In this document: in pieces, positions 11,401-26,400 of the stretch | Position numbering within the stretch: the first letter of the stretch is position 1 | Layout of the letters: each line of letters opens with the position of its first letter | NCBI GenBank assembly: GCA_963377175.1 | Contig: CAUJNA010003239.1 | Location: forward strand, 36,001-100,000 | Direction of reading: 5' to 3' | DNA length: 64,000 nucleotides | Source: Effrenium voratum | Taxonomy: Eukaryota; Sar; Dinophyceae; Suessiales; Symbiodiniaceae | Notes under the pieces: model-generated | The model's database searches: none | Told to the model about the DNA's origin: nothing | What the model saw: only the letters and a program-made list of their open reading frames with translations | Position numbers and translations under genes: made by a program

Positions 11401-14400
11401 CAGGGCAACCCATTTTGGGTACCCATTTTTGACCACCACAGCCACATGGTTTTCCTGCCCCGAGGCCAAAAAGAAAACCCCGCCTGGCGGCGCCAGTCCC
11501 TTGCAATGCGCAGGCCGTAGGGCACCGAGGGCGCAGGCGGGCACCAGAGCGGCCTTGGCCAATGGGAGGGATTCGGGCCGGGGGTGCAACCTACCTCGAC
11601 AAGGGATGTTTTCGGCAAACAAATATGGCCATGGGTCAAAATTAAAAGCCCGCACCCCCGGTGAACATCCGATTCAATCCCCACTAAAATAGGTTCTAAA
11701 ATGGGTGGTGAATTCACCTACCCACCAAACTGAGATCCCAGAACGGTTTTGACAACCACAGCCATATCGAAGTCTCCTTCAAACCACGCAAAGCTGGGCG
11801 TTCAACAGCCTTGATGAACTTGGAGCCGGCCTCTCCCGGCACATCAGCCCCGAAGCTGGCATGGATGACAGGTTGAACCACTCCGCGTAGCCGGCCACCT
11901 GTGCTCAAGTCGCGCGACACAATCGCTGCAGATTTCCGAGAATCGTACTGGTCTGAAGCATCCCCTGGTTTGCCTCTCGGAACAAAGGGGAGACCACCAA
12001 TTCATCCGGAGAGGGTGCCCCAAATCCCGCGGGCTCTTTCAACAACTAAGTCTAACCCAGGCTATGGCCAGCATCAACGAAGCAATATCGGAGCTGATTC
12101 TGAGTCTGGAAATCTGATAGTCGCGCCTCAGTGCATGTCACAACACAAAGCTGTCCCGTGCAAGCGAATTACCTGACAGGACTGGAAGCAGAATCTGGAA
12201 AAGTTCAAGCACATGAGTTCCGTCCGCCAACAAATATCAACCTACCATGGGGAGCCAAGTCAGTCAGCCCTTCCAATCCAGACTCAGGCAATGAACCAAT
12301 GAACGCAACGCAACCGCATCCTGAGTGAATCTTGCACACTCACATGACAAGGGCTTGCCCAACTAGGATTCTCAAACTCTTGCATTGCAAAAATGATACA
12401 CTTTAAGACTTGCAAAACCAGCCAACCGTCGGAAAATGCCGTTTTATTCTTTTTGTGAGATGTAGAGCAAGGGCCAAAGCAAGAAACAGTGATCCGAAGC
12501 AAGAAAATGGTGATCCCAAGTATTAACACTGCTTGGGGCCCTCTCGCGTCCTTTCGTGCACTGGAAGGTTTATCTTGCTGGCACCTGGCGGGCTGCATAG
12601 GGCGGGGGCCACTCGCAGCGCAGCTTCGTCTCTCCGCCAGCGGCCGCAAAGCCTGGCGCTCCAGGCGAACGCATCGAATCCACGGCCGAATCATGGGGTC
12701 ATACTAGTATACTGTTGATGGACAAAATTCTGCACTTGGGATGGGTAAACCCCCAATAGGATAAATTCATATAGCAACTGGTGCAGGATTTTGTCCATCA
12801 ACAGTATGGGTCTGTGGTTGTCAAAAATGGGGTAACCCCCAAATGGGTCGCCCTGGCAAGTGGAAACATGGACCAAAACCTGTGGTCCCCTGGTGGTTTC
12901 ATTTTGACCGAGCTGTGGTTGTCAAAACCGTTCTGGGATCTCAGTTTGGTGGGTAGGTGAATTCACCACCCATTTTAGTCGGGATTTTAGTTGGATTGAA
13001 TCGGATGTTCACTGGGGCTAACCGGGCTTTGGATTTTGACCCATGGCCATACGGGGACTGTGGGTCCAGAATCTTCACATCTTGCAAAAAGAAAAAAGGG
13101 GCATTTCTTTGTCCATGCCCATACAAGTTGGGCGACGGCTCAATCACAGCGCGGTCGTATGTCCATGTGCAGCAGCAGAGTTGGAGCCGGATGTACCTTT
13201 TCCGTTGGCTATTTGCGGAAGCATTGCTCCCAACTGCCAGCTGTGTGAACTGTCAACCGTCACGCTGGCAGATTGTCAGCCACAAGGTTGGACTGGCAAT
13301 ACATTATCTGACCCTAAGTGAACTCAGCAGAGCTATGCAACGATACGATTTGCCGCTACTCGCCTTTTTCATCCAAAAGTATTGACGAAAAAGTAAGCAA
13401 CCTGTATATCCGAATGCGAGGTGTCAAACAAACACTCGGCAACCCGGGTTAGCATCAAGTGGGTGCACATCTGCTTGACTGAATACACAATGCTTCTCCC
13501 TTGCCCTTGCCTGAGAGGCACCGCAGCGTTGCGACGCTGCCCACAGCTCGCTGCTCCTCAGTTGAACCATGCTTGATTCCGCAAAATGTAATCCAAGACT
13601 CCAAGACCTGAAAAATCCGAGAATCCCGCAAGTAAGGGAATGGGTAAGCTTTGCCTCCAGGCAAGCCTGTCGTGGAAGAGAATTTGATGGCTCCTTCAAT
13701 GCCATGTCAACACACTTCCGGTGTCTCCCTTGAACTCCCTGGAGCAAATTCGTAACTTCGTCGCGCGCCCGTTCGGAGGGGGCCTGGCCGGGGAAAATGA
13801 CCCGGTGTTTACCCAAGAACTTGTGCCGCCCTCGTTCTGCCGTGATGCTGTGAGCTGATAGATCTGGCCGCCTGCAGAAAAAACGCAACCCAAGCTGCAC
13901 TCTTGGCAAATGGGTGCCGCATAATGTTGACCCCGTATTAGTCCGTCCCCCCCCCCTTGAAGGTCAGAAGGCTTTGGGGGGGCAAAATTTGGAAGGTTTT
14001 TGCCACCCCCCCGGAATTGAGTTTACATTGGATTTAGTATTGCTGGAGCTTCCTTTTGAGATCTGGAATTGAGTTTCCAGTTGATCTAGTATTGCTGGAG
14101 CTTCCTTTTGAGATCTGGAATTGAGTTTCCATTTGATTTAGTATTGCTGGAGCTTCCTTTTTGAGATCTGGAATTGAGTTTCCATTTGATTTAGTATTGC
14201 TGGAGCTTCCTTTGTGAGATCTGGAATTTAGTTTCCATTTGATTTAGTATTGCTGGAGCTTCCTTTTTGAGATCTGGAATTGAGTTTCCATTTGATTTAT
14301 TATTGCTGGAGCTTCCTTTTTGAGATCTGGAATTGAGTTTCCATTTGATTTAGTATTGCTGGAGCTTCCTTTTGAGATCTGGAATTGAGTTTCCATTTGA

Positions 14401-17400
14401 TTTAGTATTGTTGGGGCTTCCTTTTTGAGATCTGGAATTGAGTTTCCATTTGATTTAGTATTGCTGGGGCTTCCTTTTGAAATCTGGAATTGAGTTTCCA
14501 TTGAGAAGGCCTGGTTGTCTTTTTTGGGGGTGGGGCCGATGGACCGCACTAATTAGGGGGGGGTTATTAATTGGGGGTGTAAGGGGCCAATGTGGGGTAC
14601 TTTGAAACCTTCTAAACTTGATTTTTGTAGTAAAGGATTTAATAAGAAGTCAACCATTTCAGAACACTTTTGGTTTTGTGGTTTGGGCAGGCCCAAAAGC
14701 ATCCACCAAGCTTCAAGATGAGAGTAGGAGGTGGAGATGAGAGCCCGAAGCAAGGCAGCAGCATGAAGAGAAAGGTATCAAAAGAAAGCATGAGCCCATT
14801 TGAGCCAAACCACCTTTTCAGGACAGAAAAACCATGGCAAGCAGCATGAGTCCACAATATTCAACAGCAGCAGCATCAGCTAGCACCAAAAAACAGTTTA
14901 CGTTGTAATGAGCTCAGGCAGCAGTGGAGAAAATGAGATAGCAGCAGCCATCTGGGGGAGGGACCGGTTTAATTGGGGAGGGTTTTTTAGGCCCCTTTTT
15001 TATTTAGTTTGATTTAGTGTTTTTTTTTTTTTTTTTTTTTTTTTTCTGAGATATGAATTGTTTAGTATGGGGGGGGGTCACCCGGACCGGTTTAATAGGG
15101 GAGGGTTTATTAATACGGGGTCAACATTATCCACAGCCCTCTCACACATTGCGTTCCGCTTTCAGGCAGTCGGACAGTATCGAATTAGCAAGAAAAGCAT
15201 TCGAACATCTGCACCTCTTCCACGCCTTCCCCGCGAAAAACCGGGCGCCTGGCACCGGGGACAGCTCGGGGCACTGCGCCAGGCTGTTGTTGTGGCGCGA
15301 CACCAGCAGGTCCGCGTGCAGCTGGAAGAGGTCCCGGGCTGAGCGCGAACGGCATTTCTCCGCGGGGCTAGACTCTACGAGTACTACAAAGTGCAACCAG
15401 TTCTGGCTTTGCATTAAACACCTCTGACACCCCAAAGATCTGACTATTTTCGAGAAGCTGAAAGGTGATCATGAGGACACCAATTCAGGGAGCCAGGGTC
15501 ATATCGGAACTTGAAGATCTTGGGCCCACGGCAAAGATTTCTCAGTTGCGTTGTACAGTGAAGCTGAAGGTGAGACGCGGCGATCTAAACCGCTTGGAGT
15601 CTTGAGGTTCAATATGTTCAATTCTGTACGTAGGCCAACTCTGCCGCTGAGTTTCTGGGCACGCTCATATTGTTCACCTGGTAGGTATTGTTGCCCATGT
15701 ACTCCACTTTCCTCATGGAGCTCGCACAACTGCAGCAACAATACAGCATGCAAGTGTGTATGATGTACTCTCGCATCTGGACTCTGATCAAAACACGACG
15801 GATTGCAGTGTCTATACAGCTGCCTTCCAGCACCGCAGCACCTGCCCTTCATCAGCAGCAACACTCGGCTGTCTTATCCCCGCCGCAGTGGGCCACCTAC
15901 ATACGGATGAGAAACATTCTTCGTGTATGTCACTATATTATCTGTGGAGCAGCTGGAACTGTGCTTCATCGCACAGCGCCGCACAGTCAGAATCCATGCT
16001 GATTCATACTGACATCAAATAAATTCTAGATTCCCTCAAACCCCAAACATGAACACTACATGAACTGCAATATGGCGATTGTGCCTGCCGTACCTACCAT
16101 TTCCTACTATCAATGGACAGCTGGGGAATGCTTTCTGAGGCTCAGCTGACTCTCCAGGCGCCCGTGGTAGCCCCCAGTCAGCTTCATGCGGAAAACGTCG
16201 TTGCCCGTCTCTGAGGGGTTTTGGTACTCGTCATAGGCAAGGATGGGCCTGGGCGGGGAATGTAGCCTGTGCGAAGAGAAAAATCACGCGAACTGGCAGA
16301 AGTGGTCTGATTGTGGAGTTCGCAGCTGATGAAAACCATGCATGAACACTTATGGGCGGCGGGCAGATCCGGTGACAACTGCCGTCCAAGCCAAGCCTGC
16401 AAAGAATGTCGCTACCTTTCGGGCCCCTCTCATTCTTGTGTTTCCTAAGATCCGGCATTTCTTTGTGGATCGCTTTAAATGGACAGGAAGGAAATACACC
16501 GACAATCAAAAGGAGCCTTCTTGAACAAGTCGCATAGTGAGTGAAATGAATCACCGATCAATCAGGCCGCGACATGTGTGGCACAGTGCATGTTCTAGTC
16601 GCTTCCAGAATTCCCTAGCACCTTTGACCTGGAAACCACTAGGGCCCATCCATGCGCAATGCGCAGCCCAGCTGCCCCCTGGTATCTGCCCACGCGTTCG
16701 TTTGTAACCCACGAAACCCCTGAATAGAAGTCCAAAAGGCACGTTGTAGGGCACCTCGGTGATGATTGTGGTGGGCACCGTCACGTTGCTGCGGTACGCC
16801 GTGGTCTCCCCAGGCAAGACCTGCAGGAAAATAGCAGCACTCGCATGTCATTCACGGCAAGGTTTACATCCATTGTCGAGCTATGACAAATTTTGACATG
16901 CCTGCTCTGATCACCCGACTTTACCAAGGGATGCCGTGCAGTCCTTCAGCCCACCAAAAGTGAAAACCAGCCACTAGAAACAGGACTTCAGCCCAAACTA
17001 GGTTAACACAACGCCCTCAGATCCCCCGCTAAAAGTTTAACTTTTAGTGGGTTAAATGGAAACTGCCACTAAACCCTAAAAAGCTAAAAAAGCTAAGGGG
17101 ATGGCTGGGAGCCACCAAGTGGAGACAGGGAGAATTGCATGCTGGCTTCCGTTTAGGGACAACGGTCAGCTTGGCTTCACGTGTCCACCCACCTGCAGTG
17201 GCCAACTCCGCAGGTGCACCGTGATGTCTTCCTTGGCGAGGGATACTCTTGGCGTGTGGCACGCGTTTCAGGGAGGCAAGTCTCACGGGAACCCAAAGCC
17301 TGCGCCCCGTTAAGGACGGCCTTGGAGGGGTCTCCTTGTCAATTTGGGTTTCATGCTGCAGTGTTTGGCTTGAGCGTTTGGCCCAAACGTGGATTGAAGT

Positions 17401-20400
17401 CAGCACGCATCTTTTACAAAGTGAACCTCAGTCTCCCGCCGAAATGCGGAGTTCTAGAACAGCCCCAAATTTGACTGGCGCCCTGGCCCTTTCTACCAGC
17501 ATTTGTATGTGCGTGGACACGGATACGGTCGAGTTAGTTGGCCAATCTATGATGCCAGCTTCTTGGCGCTATCGCGGTCCACGTCTTAAACTGCTCCTCT
17601 TCTTCTGTCCAAGTTGGGCATAACTCAGGATGCAAATCCCAAGTGCAATTCCGTTGAGACCTCTGTCGGCCAAGTTTCCAGCAAGGTCACTTCAGCTCGA
17701 AGATGCCACGTCCCGGCCAGGGTGGGGAAACTTGGTATCGCCGCAGGGCATGTGCACATGTGGCCAAGTGAAAGACGCATCCGGCCCAGCAGTTTCACGA
17801 TCTGGTTAAACCGCTAACCAAGATACTGCCAGTCTAGATTTGGCCTTGGGTTTTTGATTCCTCACACTTCCCATCTGGGTGCAACCAGCCCCGCATCCGA
17901 GCTGCAATCGGAACTGCCTGGCCACGTCCTAGCAGGAGGGGCGGCGGCTGTTGGAGAAGCTGCTTGCACAGTGTCCACTTTCACAAGCACATGTGAGAGT
18001 GCTTACAGCAGATGTCATGCACGAAAACATGAATGCCCGCAAGAGAAGCCGCTTTGAACTACACAGGAAATGCTCGACCACACAGTGGTTGCCCGCGGCG
18101 CCACGAGCTCTTGGCCACAAGCGCCCCAACTTCCCCACAAGCAGTCCAGCTCATCAGCCACGTGCAGCAAGGTGGTCAGCTCCTCCGACATCTCCGGGGG
18201 CTGCGCGTAGAGCGCCACACGCCGCAGTCCTGGCTGATTGACCACTTTCCATGTGCCTGGCAAGTCCCATTGGTTGTGCGCCCCAGTGGAGTTTCTGGCC
18301 TCGAATCTCGTTGCCCTGGACGTCTCGCGGGACCACAGCGCCTGAGGTCCAAGATGCGCAAATACTTGCACTCTGGACTGGTGCCAAAATCGGCAGAAAT
18401 GAACAAGGCCAACTGTCACCTTCCATCTCGGAAGACCTGGCACCTGAGCCTTGGTTCCTGCGAGGGGAATGCAAAGTATCCACCGGCACCGTCCTCTTGG
18501 CTCCCTTCCCAACAGCCCCACATAGCCAGCTATAGCCCCAAGCCGCCGCGGCGCAGGTGACCTGCACCCCGACGGGCCACGAAAGAGGCGGTATGCAGAG
18601 CAAACTCGAGGTCTCTGCCACCGGCTCGTTCACCGAGAGGTGGAGCCTCAGACTGGAGCTCCGGACGGCCGGTGACAAGACGCGCCTCCGAAGAAACTTG
18701 TAGACTTTCAAAGAGAGATCCAAGCCAAAGAAGTTTCACTCACAAGGGATATGCCCAGATAGAGATCCTTCTCTTTGGATCTAGATTCTCATTGACGACA
18801 AGATGGGAAGCAAGTGAACCGCACGTCCGTTCGTTGGGTTCCTTGTGACTATCTGCGCGCTACGTGAATCAGCTCATGGGAGCTGCAAGTTGTTCCTAGA
18901 ACAGGTGGCCGCTGCTTCAGCTAGGTTTTCCAGTAGAGAAGTTAGAATAAGTTCAGAATAAGGGTACCCTTTTTTCTGTAGTCTATTTTAGTAGGGGAAC
19001 CCTCCCCCAAAAAAGGGCAAAAGGGCACTACTGCGGGACCTAGGCCAAGGAGCAAAATGCTTTGGCTGGCCACCGGCTTCAGCGCGCCAAAGTGCTCCGA
19101 GGCCTCGGCGCAGAAAGTCTCCGGCCCGGTCGGCCGGAGTCGAACCGGTCCGAAAGTCTAAGACTTTCGACCCGAGAAACGCCGGGCACTCCCTCTAGAA
19201 TCCTAGGTTGGCCCTTGCCAAAGGAAGTCGGCTCTGCGACCGCAGAGCCCTCAGCCATGTTTGATTGATGCCAACCGGATCCAACTGATGTTGAGATTTC
19301 TTCGTCCCGCTCCCGGGAGTAGAGGTCGAAGGTGAGGTTGTGTACCGCCGCGGGGCCTGAGGAAAAAGGGCGACATCTTGGCAGAATGAACGCCCCTCGG
19401 CCGCCCGCCCCTCTCACAGGTCACTGTGGAATATGGCGCACGCTCTGGCTCTCTGGCTCTCTGGCCTCGCCTTCCGGGATCAGGGCCACGTCCCAGGCCC
19501 CGCTCTGCAGCGGCTCGATTCTCCTGGCTCAGCCCTTTGATGCCAAACTGCACTGCTTTTTGGTGCGGAACAAGCTGCCAAACGAGCCAACGGGGCGCGT
19601 AAAAAGGCGTGCAGAGCTCATCACATCATCACACAGGCTCCAAAGTCCAACATGACGTTCTGAACACGGAGAAAATTAGATGGTTATCTTCAAATCGGCA
19701 AAGTGAAATCATGGCGCCCCTTTGCCCCCCCTTTCGACTGCCCCGTGAAGCGGCGCTCCAGTGCTGGCTGCTCAGCATGTCATTGGAGCGCATGCCCGCC
19801 ACGTCCGGCGGGTCGCTGCGGAGACGCAAGTAGGAGGCCGGGTCTCGGCCTCCGCGACGAGCGGACGCTCATTGCACGTAGCCTATACACGCTGTCCAAC
19901 CACGGAACTCAGGGGGGTCTGAAGATGATCGTCTAGTGCCAGAATCCACCATTACACCTGCTCACCTCTCGGAAGATGTTCATTTCTCGGCAAGTGCACT
20001 GAGACTTGTGCCTAAAGCTTGTCAGTTGAAGCCAGTTGAAGCCTCCCAAACATGGTTTGGCTGCTGCGTCAGTGACTGAAGCCCATTAGGTTTGGACAAG
20101 CGCATTGAGCATTCTTCTTCCGAGTGGCGCGTCTGCAGGTTGCCGTACATGTCCGCGGACTGCACTCGCATGAAGACGTCCTGCAAGACTAGACCACATA
20201 AGGTGGAGCTTGACAACGCCGTTGAAGCCCTGGTAGTCGGGACTGCACGTTGAGCTATAAGGCTCAGTCGCTCAGAATGTGTCATATGACGCATAAGGAC
20301 TGTGGCAGTTTCCCATGATTGTTGCTGACTACGGCAGATTATAGCTTTGGGGAGCTGTTGTTGGAGCAAACTGATGCACAAATTGCACAGAAGACCTTAA

Positions 20401-23400
20401 CAAACAGAATGGCAACATGAAGCGCTTGGCAACTCATAGTACAATCGCCTAACCCCATCACCGGCGTGGGTCCTTGCCCACGGTGCCTTGCACGGATGTG
20501 GCGCTCACCGCCTCAAGGCTGTGGACCTGAGACGAAACGACCAGCGGACAGGAGCCCAACGATGCGAACGGCTCAGAGTTCACTTCGAAACAAACAAAAT
20601 GAGATATCTCAAACACGTAAGAAAGAGGAAAGTGGCGGAGTCAGAGTGGACATGTGCTGACACAACACCTAGGCATTGGCTGAACCCGAACTTGCAGTTC
20701 TGAGGCACCCAGTGCCCTGAATTGACAGAAAATCTGAGCTGCCAGCGGGAATGGCGGGATGCACGGTGTGCAGAAAGGGGTTGTATGGCTGGCGAAGCCT
20801 GGGCGGTGGGTTTGCAGGCTTGATCATGTCTCCCCCATCACGGTGTAAAGAATCAATGCGTCCAACGTTGATAGTTTATGGTGTTGCTGTCTCCCGTTGA
20901 AAGGCAAATTAGTTGTGTGACGTCCATCCCATCTGGAATCCTCACAGCAGATTGCGCAAGGTAAGGCTGAAAGGTCTATCTAGGAGGACCGAGGACAAGT
21001 CTACTTCCCCCAACTTCCTCTGTAACCCGAGCTGAGGCGCACTTCCTCGTAGTACATGTCTTCGGCCTGAGGCAGTCGTGTTGGCGACTCACTGGAAGAT
21101 GGACATCGAAGGCTCTCGATGGACAATCACTCTTTCCCAGGTGGTAAGGCCCGGCCTAGACCATAAATACATCGGCAAAGCCAAGCACCCATTGTGGCTA
21201 GGTTCTGCCATGGCCAAAAAATGCGGAGCTTCATCGTGAGATTCTGATGGTCAGAATCCTTCTTCAAATCCCCCCCAACTGGGCAAACTGGAAGCATGAA
21301 GGCCAGCCAGATTCTGCCATGCCATGCTACAACTTGGCGCTGATGCAAGTTGATGGGAGAGAAAGTCTTCAAGCCTTCTGGCCATGGGTCAAAATCCCGT
21401 ACCCCCAGCGAACATCCGATTCAATCCAACTAAAATCCCGACTGAAATGGGTGGTGCACCTACCCCAACATGGTATCCCAAAACGGTTTTGACCCACAGC
21501 CATCTCTGAAAAATTCCAGGTAGAAAAAGTGCACGGGCACAACCGGGGAACTCGGAAGGCAAGCGTCCGCTCAGACGTGCCCCGCCTGCAGCACGTGGAA
21601 AGGCACCGCGCTGCTCAGGCTGCCGAAGCCCAGCCGAAGGAAGGCGCGCAAGTTCCGGGTGGTCTCTCCCATCCAGTGGTCGTACCTCGGCAAATTTTGA
21701 GCTGCACCAGTGGGCCATGGGTCATAACCTTATGACCCATGCCTCCATTTTTGGGTGGATGAACACGCATTTGCCACCTGTTTTTTGCCTATTTTGATGT
21801 TCACCAGGGGTACGGGGTTTTGACCCACAGCCAGTGCTCTTCGGCAGATTTGAGGAGAAAAATACTGTTTGGTCTGGCTCTGGGGTGAGGTGTTACAAAG
21901 GTCCGCACTGATTCTGCTGATTCTGATCCCACTTCCTGCTGTGCAAGCAGCAGGATCTCAATGGGAATGTATCCTTGGCTCAGCAGAGGTGCAGCAGAAG
22001 CTGGCAACATAGAACTTGCCTTATGACAGTTCCCAGGCTCGGCAAATAAAACATGTGTGAGCGATCAAAAGACCGCAAAGCTCGCAGCTGGGGCAAAAGA
22101 AAAAGCATCGCTGGTCAAGTTCAGAAAGTGCTGACTCCCAACGACGCAATTGTGAACCGAAAGCGATCTGATTGCTGCTTCGGGTCCCTGTTGAAGATCC
22201 ACCTCCATCGTCACCGTGCTGTGGCCTCTCTCGATTCCTCGGCAGCTCCGTAAACCCTGCAATCCGCCACGGGCCACGTTAGAGTTTAGTGGAGTGCACA
22301 ACCAGTTGCAAAGTGTTCGAAGGGCCTGACAAACATGCATCTTACTGTGTTGTTCACACCACGCATGATTGTCATTGCATTTCTACCAACGGCGTGTCCA
22401 GCTGATCTGTAAGATCTATGTTCTGGGTTTCAAAAGAGAAAAACAGAGCCTCCGGTCCATGAAACCGCTCTTAGGGCAACACTGGCGCAACTTCCCAATG
22501 GCTGGCTTTGCCCAAGTGGCCGTTGGAGCCAGTTGGAGAGATCTCCGTGCCGTTCAGAAAGACACGGCCGCCGGTGTCGGAATAGAGCTGGAACAAATAC
22601 CTAGGCGTCTTCTCTCCTAGTCCAAGTGTGCGCCCGCGCAACCACCATTGCTGGATGCTTTTTCGGCTCTACCCAAAGCTAAAGGATTGGGTTTTGCTAT
22701 ACTACCATGCAAGCATGAAAACGCATGTTGGAACGCACTTCTTTGGCAGGTTATCACGTCTGATTCTGCGATGTCTTGCGCAATATCAGCCCAAGCAACC
22801 TGTCTTGGACAGGGATGCGAAGCCATCCAATGATCTGAAGGGAATACCTGGCAGGCAGGTGTCTTGGAAGCTTCCAGTCTGCCTGCTGACCTGCTCTGTC
22901 ATGCTACACATACTTCTCTTCTGTCAGTCTAATTCATCTGAGGCGCTTGTTGCTTGGCAGCGTTCCACCTGGACCAAAGATGCCCCAGTCAAAGTCCAGC
23001 GGTCCTGCAAACCCGACATCTGCGAACGCTTCAGATCAGTCGTTTGAACATGACGCAAAGCAAGGGAATGGCTGGATTCGGGCTTGGAATCTTCAAAATG
23101 CTTTCAGGTTGGGCTTGGACCAGCGTTCAACTGCCACTCACTGTGCCGGGAAATCCACTTCACCAGCTGGCCTGCATTGCAAACACATACTGTCCAAAGG
23201 ACAAGCATGGCGGTGGAACAAATCAGCCTGCCGCATGCCACCATTTTGTTTGTCTGGGGAAGCTTCAATGGGGACAGCACCCTGCGCCAGCAGCCTCCTG
23301 ATGTCAGTGTGAACGGTGCAATGAACAGTGCATGCATTCAGGTAAGCATGTACCTTCTTCAGATCAGCGAGTTGCTCGCTCAGCACATCGGTTTCTTGTA

Positions 23401-26400
23401 TCGACAATGCAGGACTGCAAATACGCCTGCACAGCGATCGAATTTGCTTGGCTCTTTCATCGCCGGCTGCATCCAATCGTCGGTACCTGCTCTGATTCCC
23501 TCTTCCTGTAAAGCTCAGTGCTCTGAGGATTGCGTGAGATTTCCTATCTGCCTGCAATGCTGCTTCCGCCTGAGCCCTTTTCACAAGCAGGCCGTTCTCA
23601 AGCAATTTGATTAACATTACCTGCACCTGATCACGTGCATACAAGCCTAAGCAGTGATGTCCATTGCTGGTCTGATACAGAGGAGGTTCGTAACCAATCT
23701 CTGTTTTCAGAAAGTCTTGTATCCATACAAGAACATTTGAGTGTTTCTGTCCAATCAGCAGCCGGATATCTGCTTGCGAAGGAGGTATATTGATATTTCC
23801 TTCTGCATCGAAAAAACCAGTCACATAGGCCCAAGAACACGTGACATCTTGCTTGGCGTCAAGTCCTTTAAGCTTGGATAGAATATGTGTTGTTTGCTGT
23901 GCATGTATGGGTGAAGACAAACTGGACATCACTTTGAGCTGTGCGTGCTTGACGAAGCTGTGATCAAGAAGCTGAGCAGCCGCCAGCTTGCCCCAATCGC
24001 CACAAGCCTTCCACACCAGGCTTGGTTGCTGCAAGCCTCGCCCTTCACCGTGCCTATAAATGCCACCCCCAAATGTCTTCTGAAAAATCCACAAAATAGC
24101 TGCATTGTTGGCAGATTGTACCACTTGTACATACCGTTGTCGCACGCATCCATCCCCGTCAAAGAACCCTGCCAAATATTGCAGGCGCTGAAGCGGCACA
24201 GAATTGCCCGCAGGGGGGCTGGCGGTGACCGGCAGAGGGTACGATCGCCCAAAGGCTTCAAATGAGGTCGTCGTAGGCCAAAGCAGCCTGGATTGGAAGG
24301 CTGTCAGTCTGGCAATCCTCCGTTCAATCTGCCCCAAGGACTTGCCTTGCAGCAAGGCGGAACATGTGGCAGCGCTGCGAAGCTGTGCTCCAATGCAGCG
24401 AGGCCATGGGAGTAGCGCGCGCCACATCTACACAACCAACGGCATGGCGCTAGCACAGCTGGCTTCTTGGAGCACATCCCAAAACAGCATGCCTGACATG
24501 TGCAAGCAGTAAAGTTACGCATGGCTTCTATTTAACGGGTACATCGCAGCCTCTGAGCATTGTGTGCTCACCGGACTCAGCGAGTCTTTGACGGGAAGGC
24601 AACATCAACCACCGGTAAGGGACATGTGCGGTAAGGGACATTGCAAGGCCAGGTCCTCGGAGCATTTCCGTGTAGACCCGCTTGGAGTGGTTGGGGTTGT
24701 TGTACCACAACCCATGGAAGGCGCCGGGTCTCAGCACGCTCACCACCTCAAAGCAATCAGCACTTGAAGCCACCTGCCGCCTGTCCACCGTAAAATGCGT
24801 GGTGTCTGTGTGTGGGTGTGTCTCATGTCAAATGTCCAAATCTTGGCTCACTCAGGACCTGGCTCCATGATACACGCCAGAGACATTGGACATCAAGGAG
24901 TATTCGTAGACCTGGAAGCACAACAATCGTCTGCAAAATGGGCTGAAGACATGCTCGCCTCCTTGCTCTTGTGTCCTTCCTCTCGTTCTGCCTAAACCCT
25001 GCAAGAAGCCTACTATATAATTCAGAAACCCAGCTCCAAGGAGGCATCACTTTTCTATCAGGATGCCGTGTATTTAGGCTGAACATGACAAATGTCGCAT
25101 CCTCCAACAGGCCCTGCGTCAAGCTTTCGGATTCCAGCCTCGGCCTTGACAGAAGCGAGGCGCACGGAGGCGTCAGGTATCACGAGCCTCACTCCGGCAA
25201 AACCAAATCCCACTTCAGGTGGGTGAACTGTTGGGTGTCTTGGCTGAGATCCTCCACATTCTTTAAACCTTTCGGATCACATAGCATCATTCGCGACCCT
25301 TAGAGATCCACATGGCCATTTCAGAATGTGCCACGCAGGGAAAAGCCAGGTCGGCTTTGAGCATTGGAGTTTGCCCCTACCAACATGGTCATCTCAAGAA
25401 TAGGTCAGCCCTCTCGCACCATGACCCAATTGGGTCAAACAGCGGAATCAACCAGAATGAAGAGACCGAAGCAGCTGTTGACGGTTTACCTGCCAAACCC
25501 ATCAAACCCAAGCATTTATAATTTGGAAGGCTGAACAAGAATAACTGCATTCAGCATGAGATCAAACCAAGCACCTTGGTACTGCAAGCCCCTCGAGCCC
25601 CGCACCTGATGGGCTGCGCAGGCAGCCGCTCGCACAGGGGCAGGCACTGCAGGCTTTCGGGCTTGAAGCCTTGCCAGAAGGCAGGCACGTGGTGCTAACA
25701 GCACAAAGCAAACACAGAAACGAGACTCCTCAAAAGAACACCTTCATAGTCTCGGCAGGGACAAATCAAACAAGGAGCAGGAGTAGGCAGTGTTTCCCTT
25801 TGCTCCTTCGCGTCCCAAGGTCTTGGGGGAGAATCCCCAAACAAAGATAGAAAGCGTTCACAAGAGGTGAAGAGTTGGTGGTCAATGATTTTCAACTTGA
25901 AAGTGCCAGGGCCAGTATATGCGCCAACAGTTGGTGGAAGGCTGAAAGTGACGCTATGGTCATGACGCGAAATGTGCATGCCTGGGCAAATGATCGAGGG
26001 CCCGCCTAGCACTTCGCGCCATAAATAGATCATGAAGGTGTTGTTCCTGGGCACGGCTGGCTCTCTCTCTCTCTCTCTCTGCCAAGCCGTGAAGCTCGTT
26101 GAGGAGCCGAACTTGAGCCGCAGTTGAAACGCACCGGAAAGAGGTTGCCAAAACAGTGGGGTTGCCAAATAGTGGATGATTGCTCAGTCCATCCAGCCAA
26201 GCACGCCTGCAACACGCGATTTGCCTTTGCGAGTCACAGACTGTTGACGGCTCGTGTGTTGCCAAGCCGGCATCGTGAGATGGCACCTTTTGCACACAAA
26301 CATCAGCGAGGATGGATTGTTGTGCCTGGCGGTGTGCCCTTGTGCATCAGCCAGGTGACTCATGCGTCAGCGGATCGCCCCACATGTCTCTTGAAGTCAC

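Noticed and set aside
14030..14505. CRISPR array
   Set aside because: Units are contiguous with no unique spacers, and the context is eukaryotic.
14244..14549. Repetitive 101-codon ORF (METQFQISK repeats)
   Set aside because: It is created by the 52-53 bp minisatellite; the unit length is not a multiple of three throughout.
18154..18723. 189-codon minus-strand ORF
   Set aside because: It spans two real exons in different frames and the intron between them, so it is not one coding unit.
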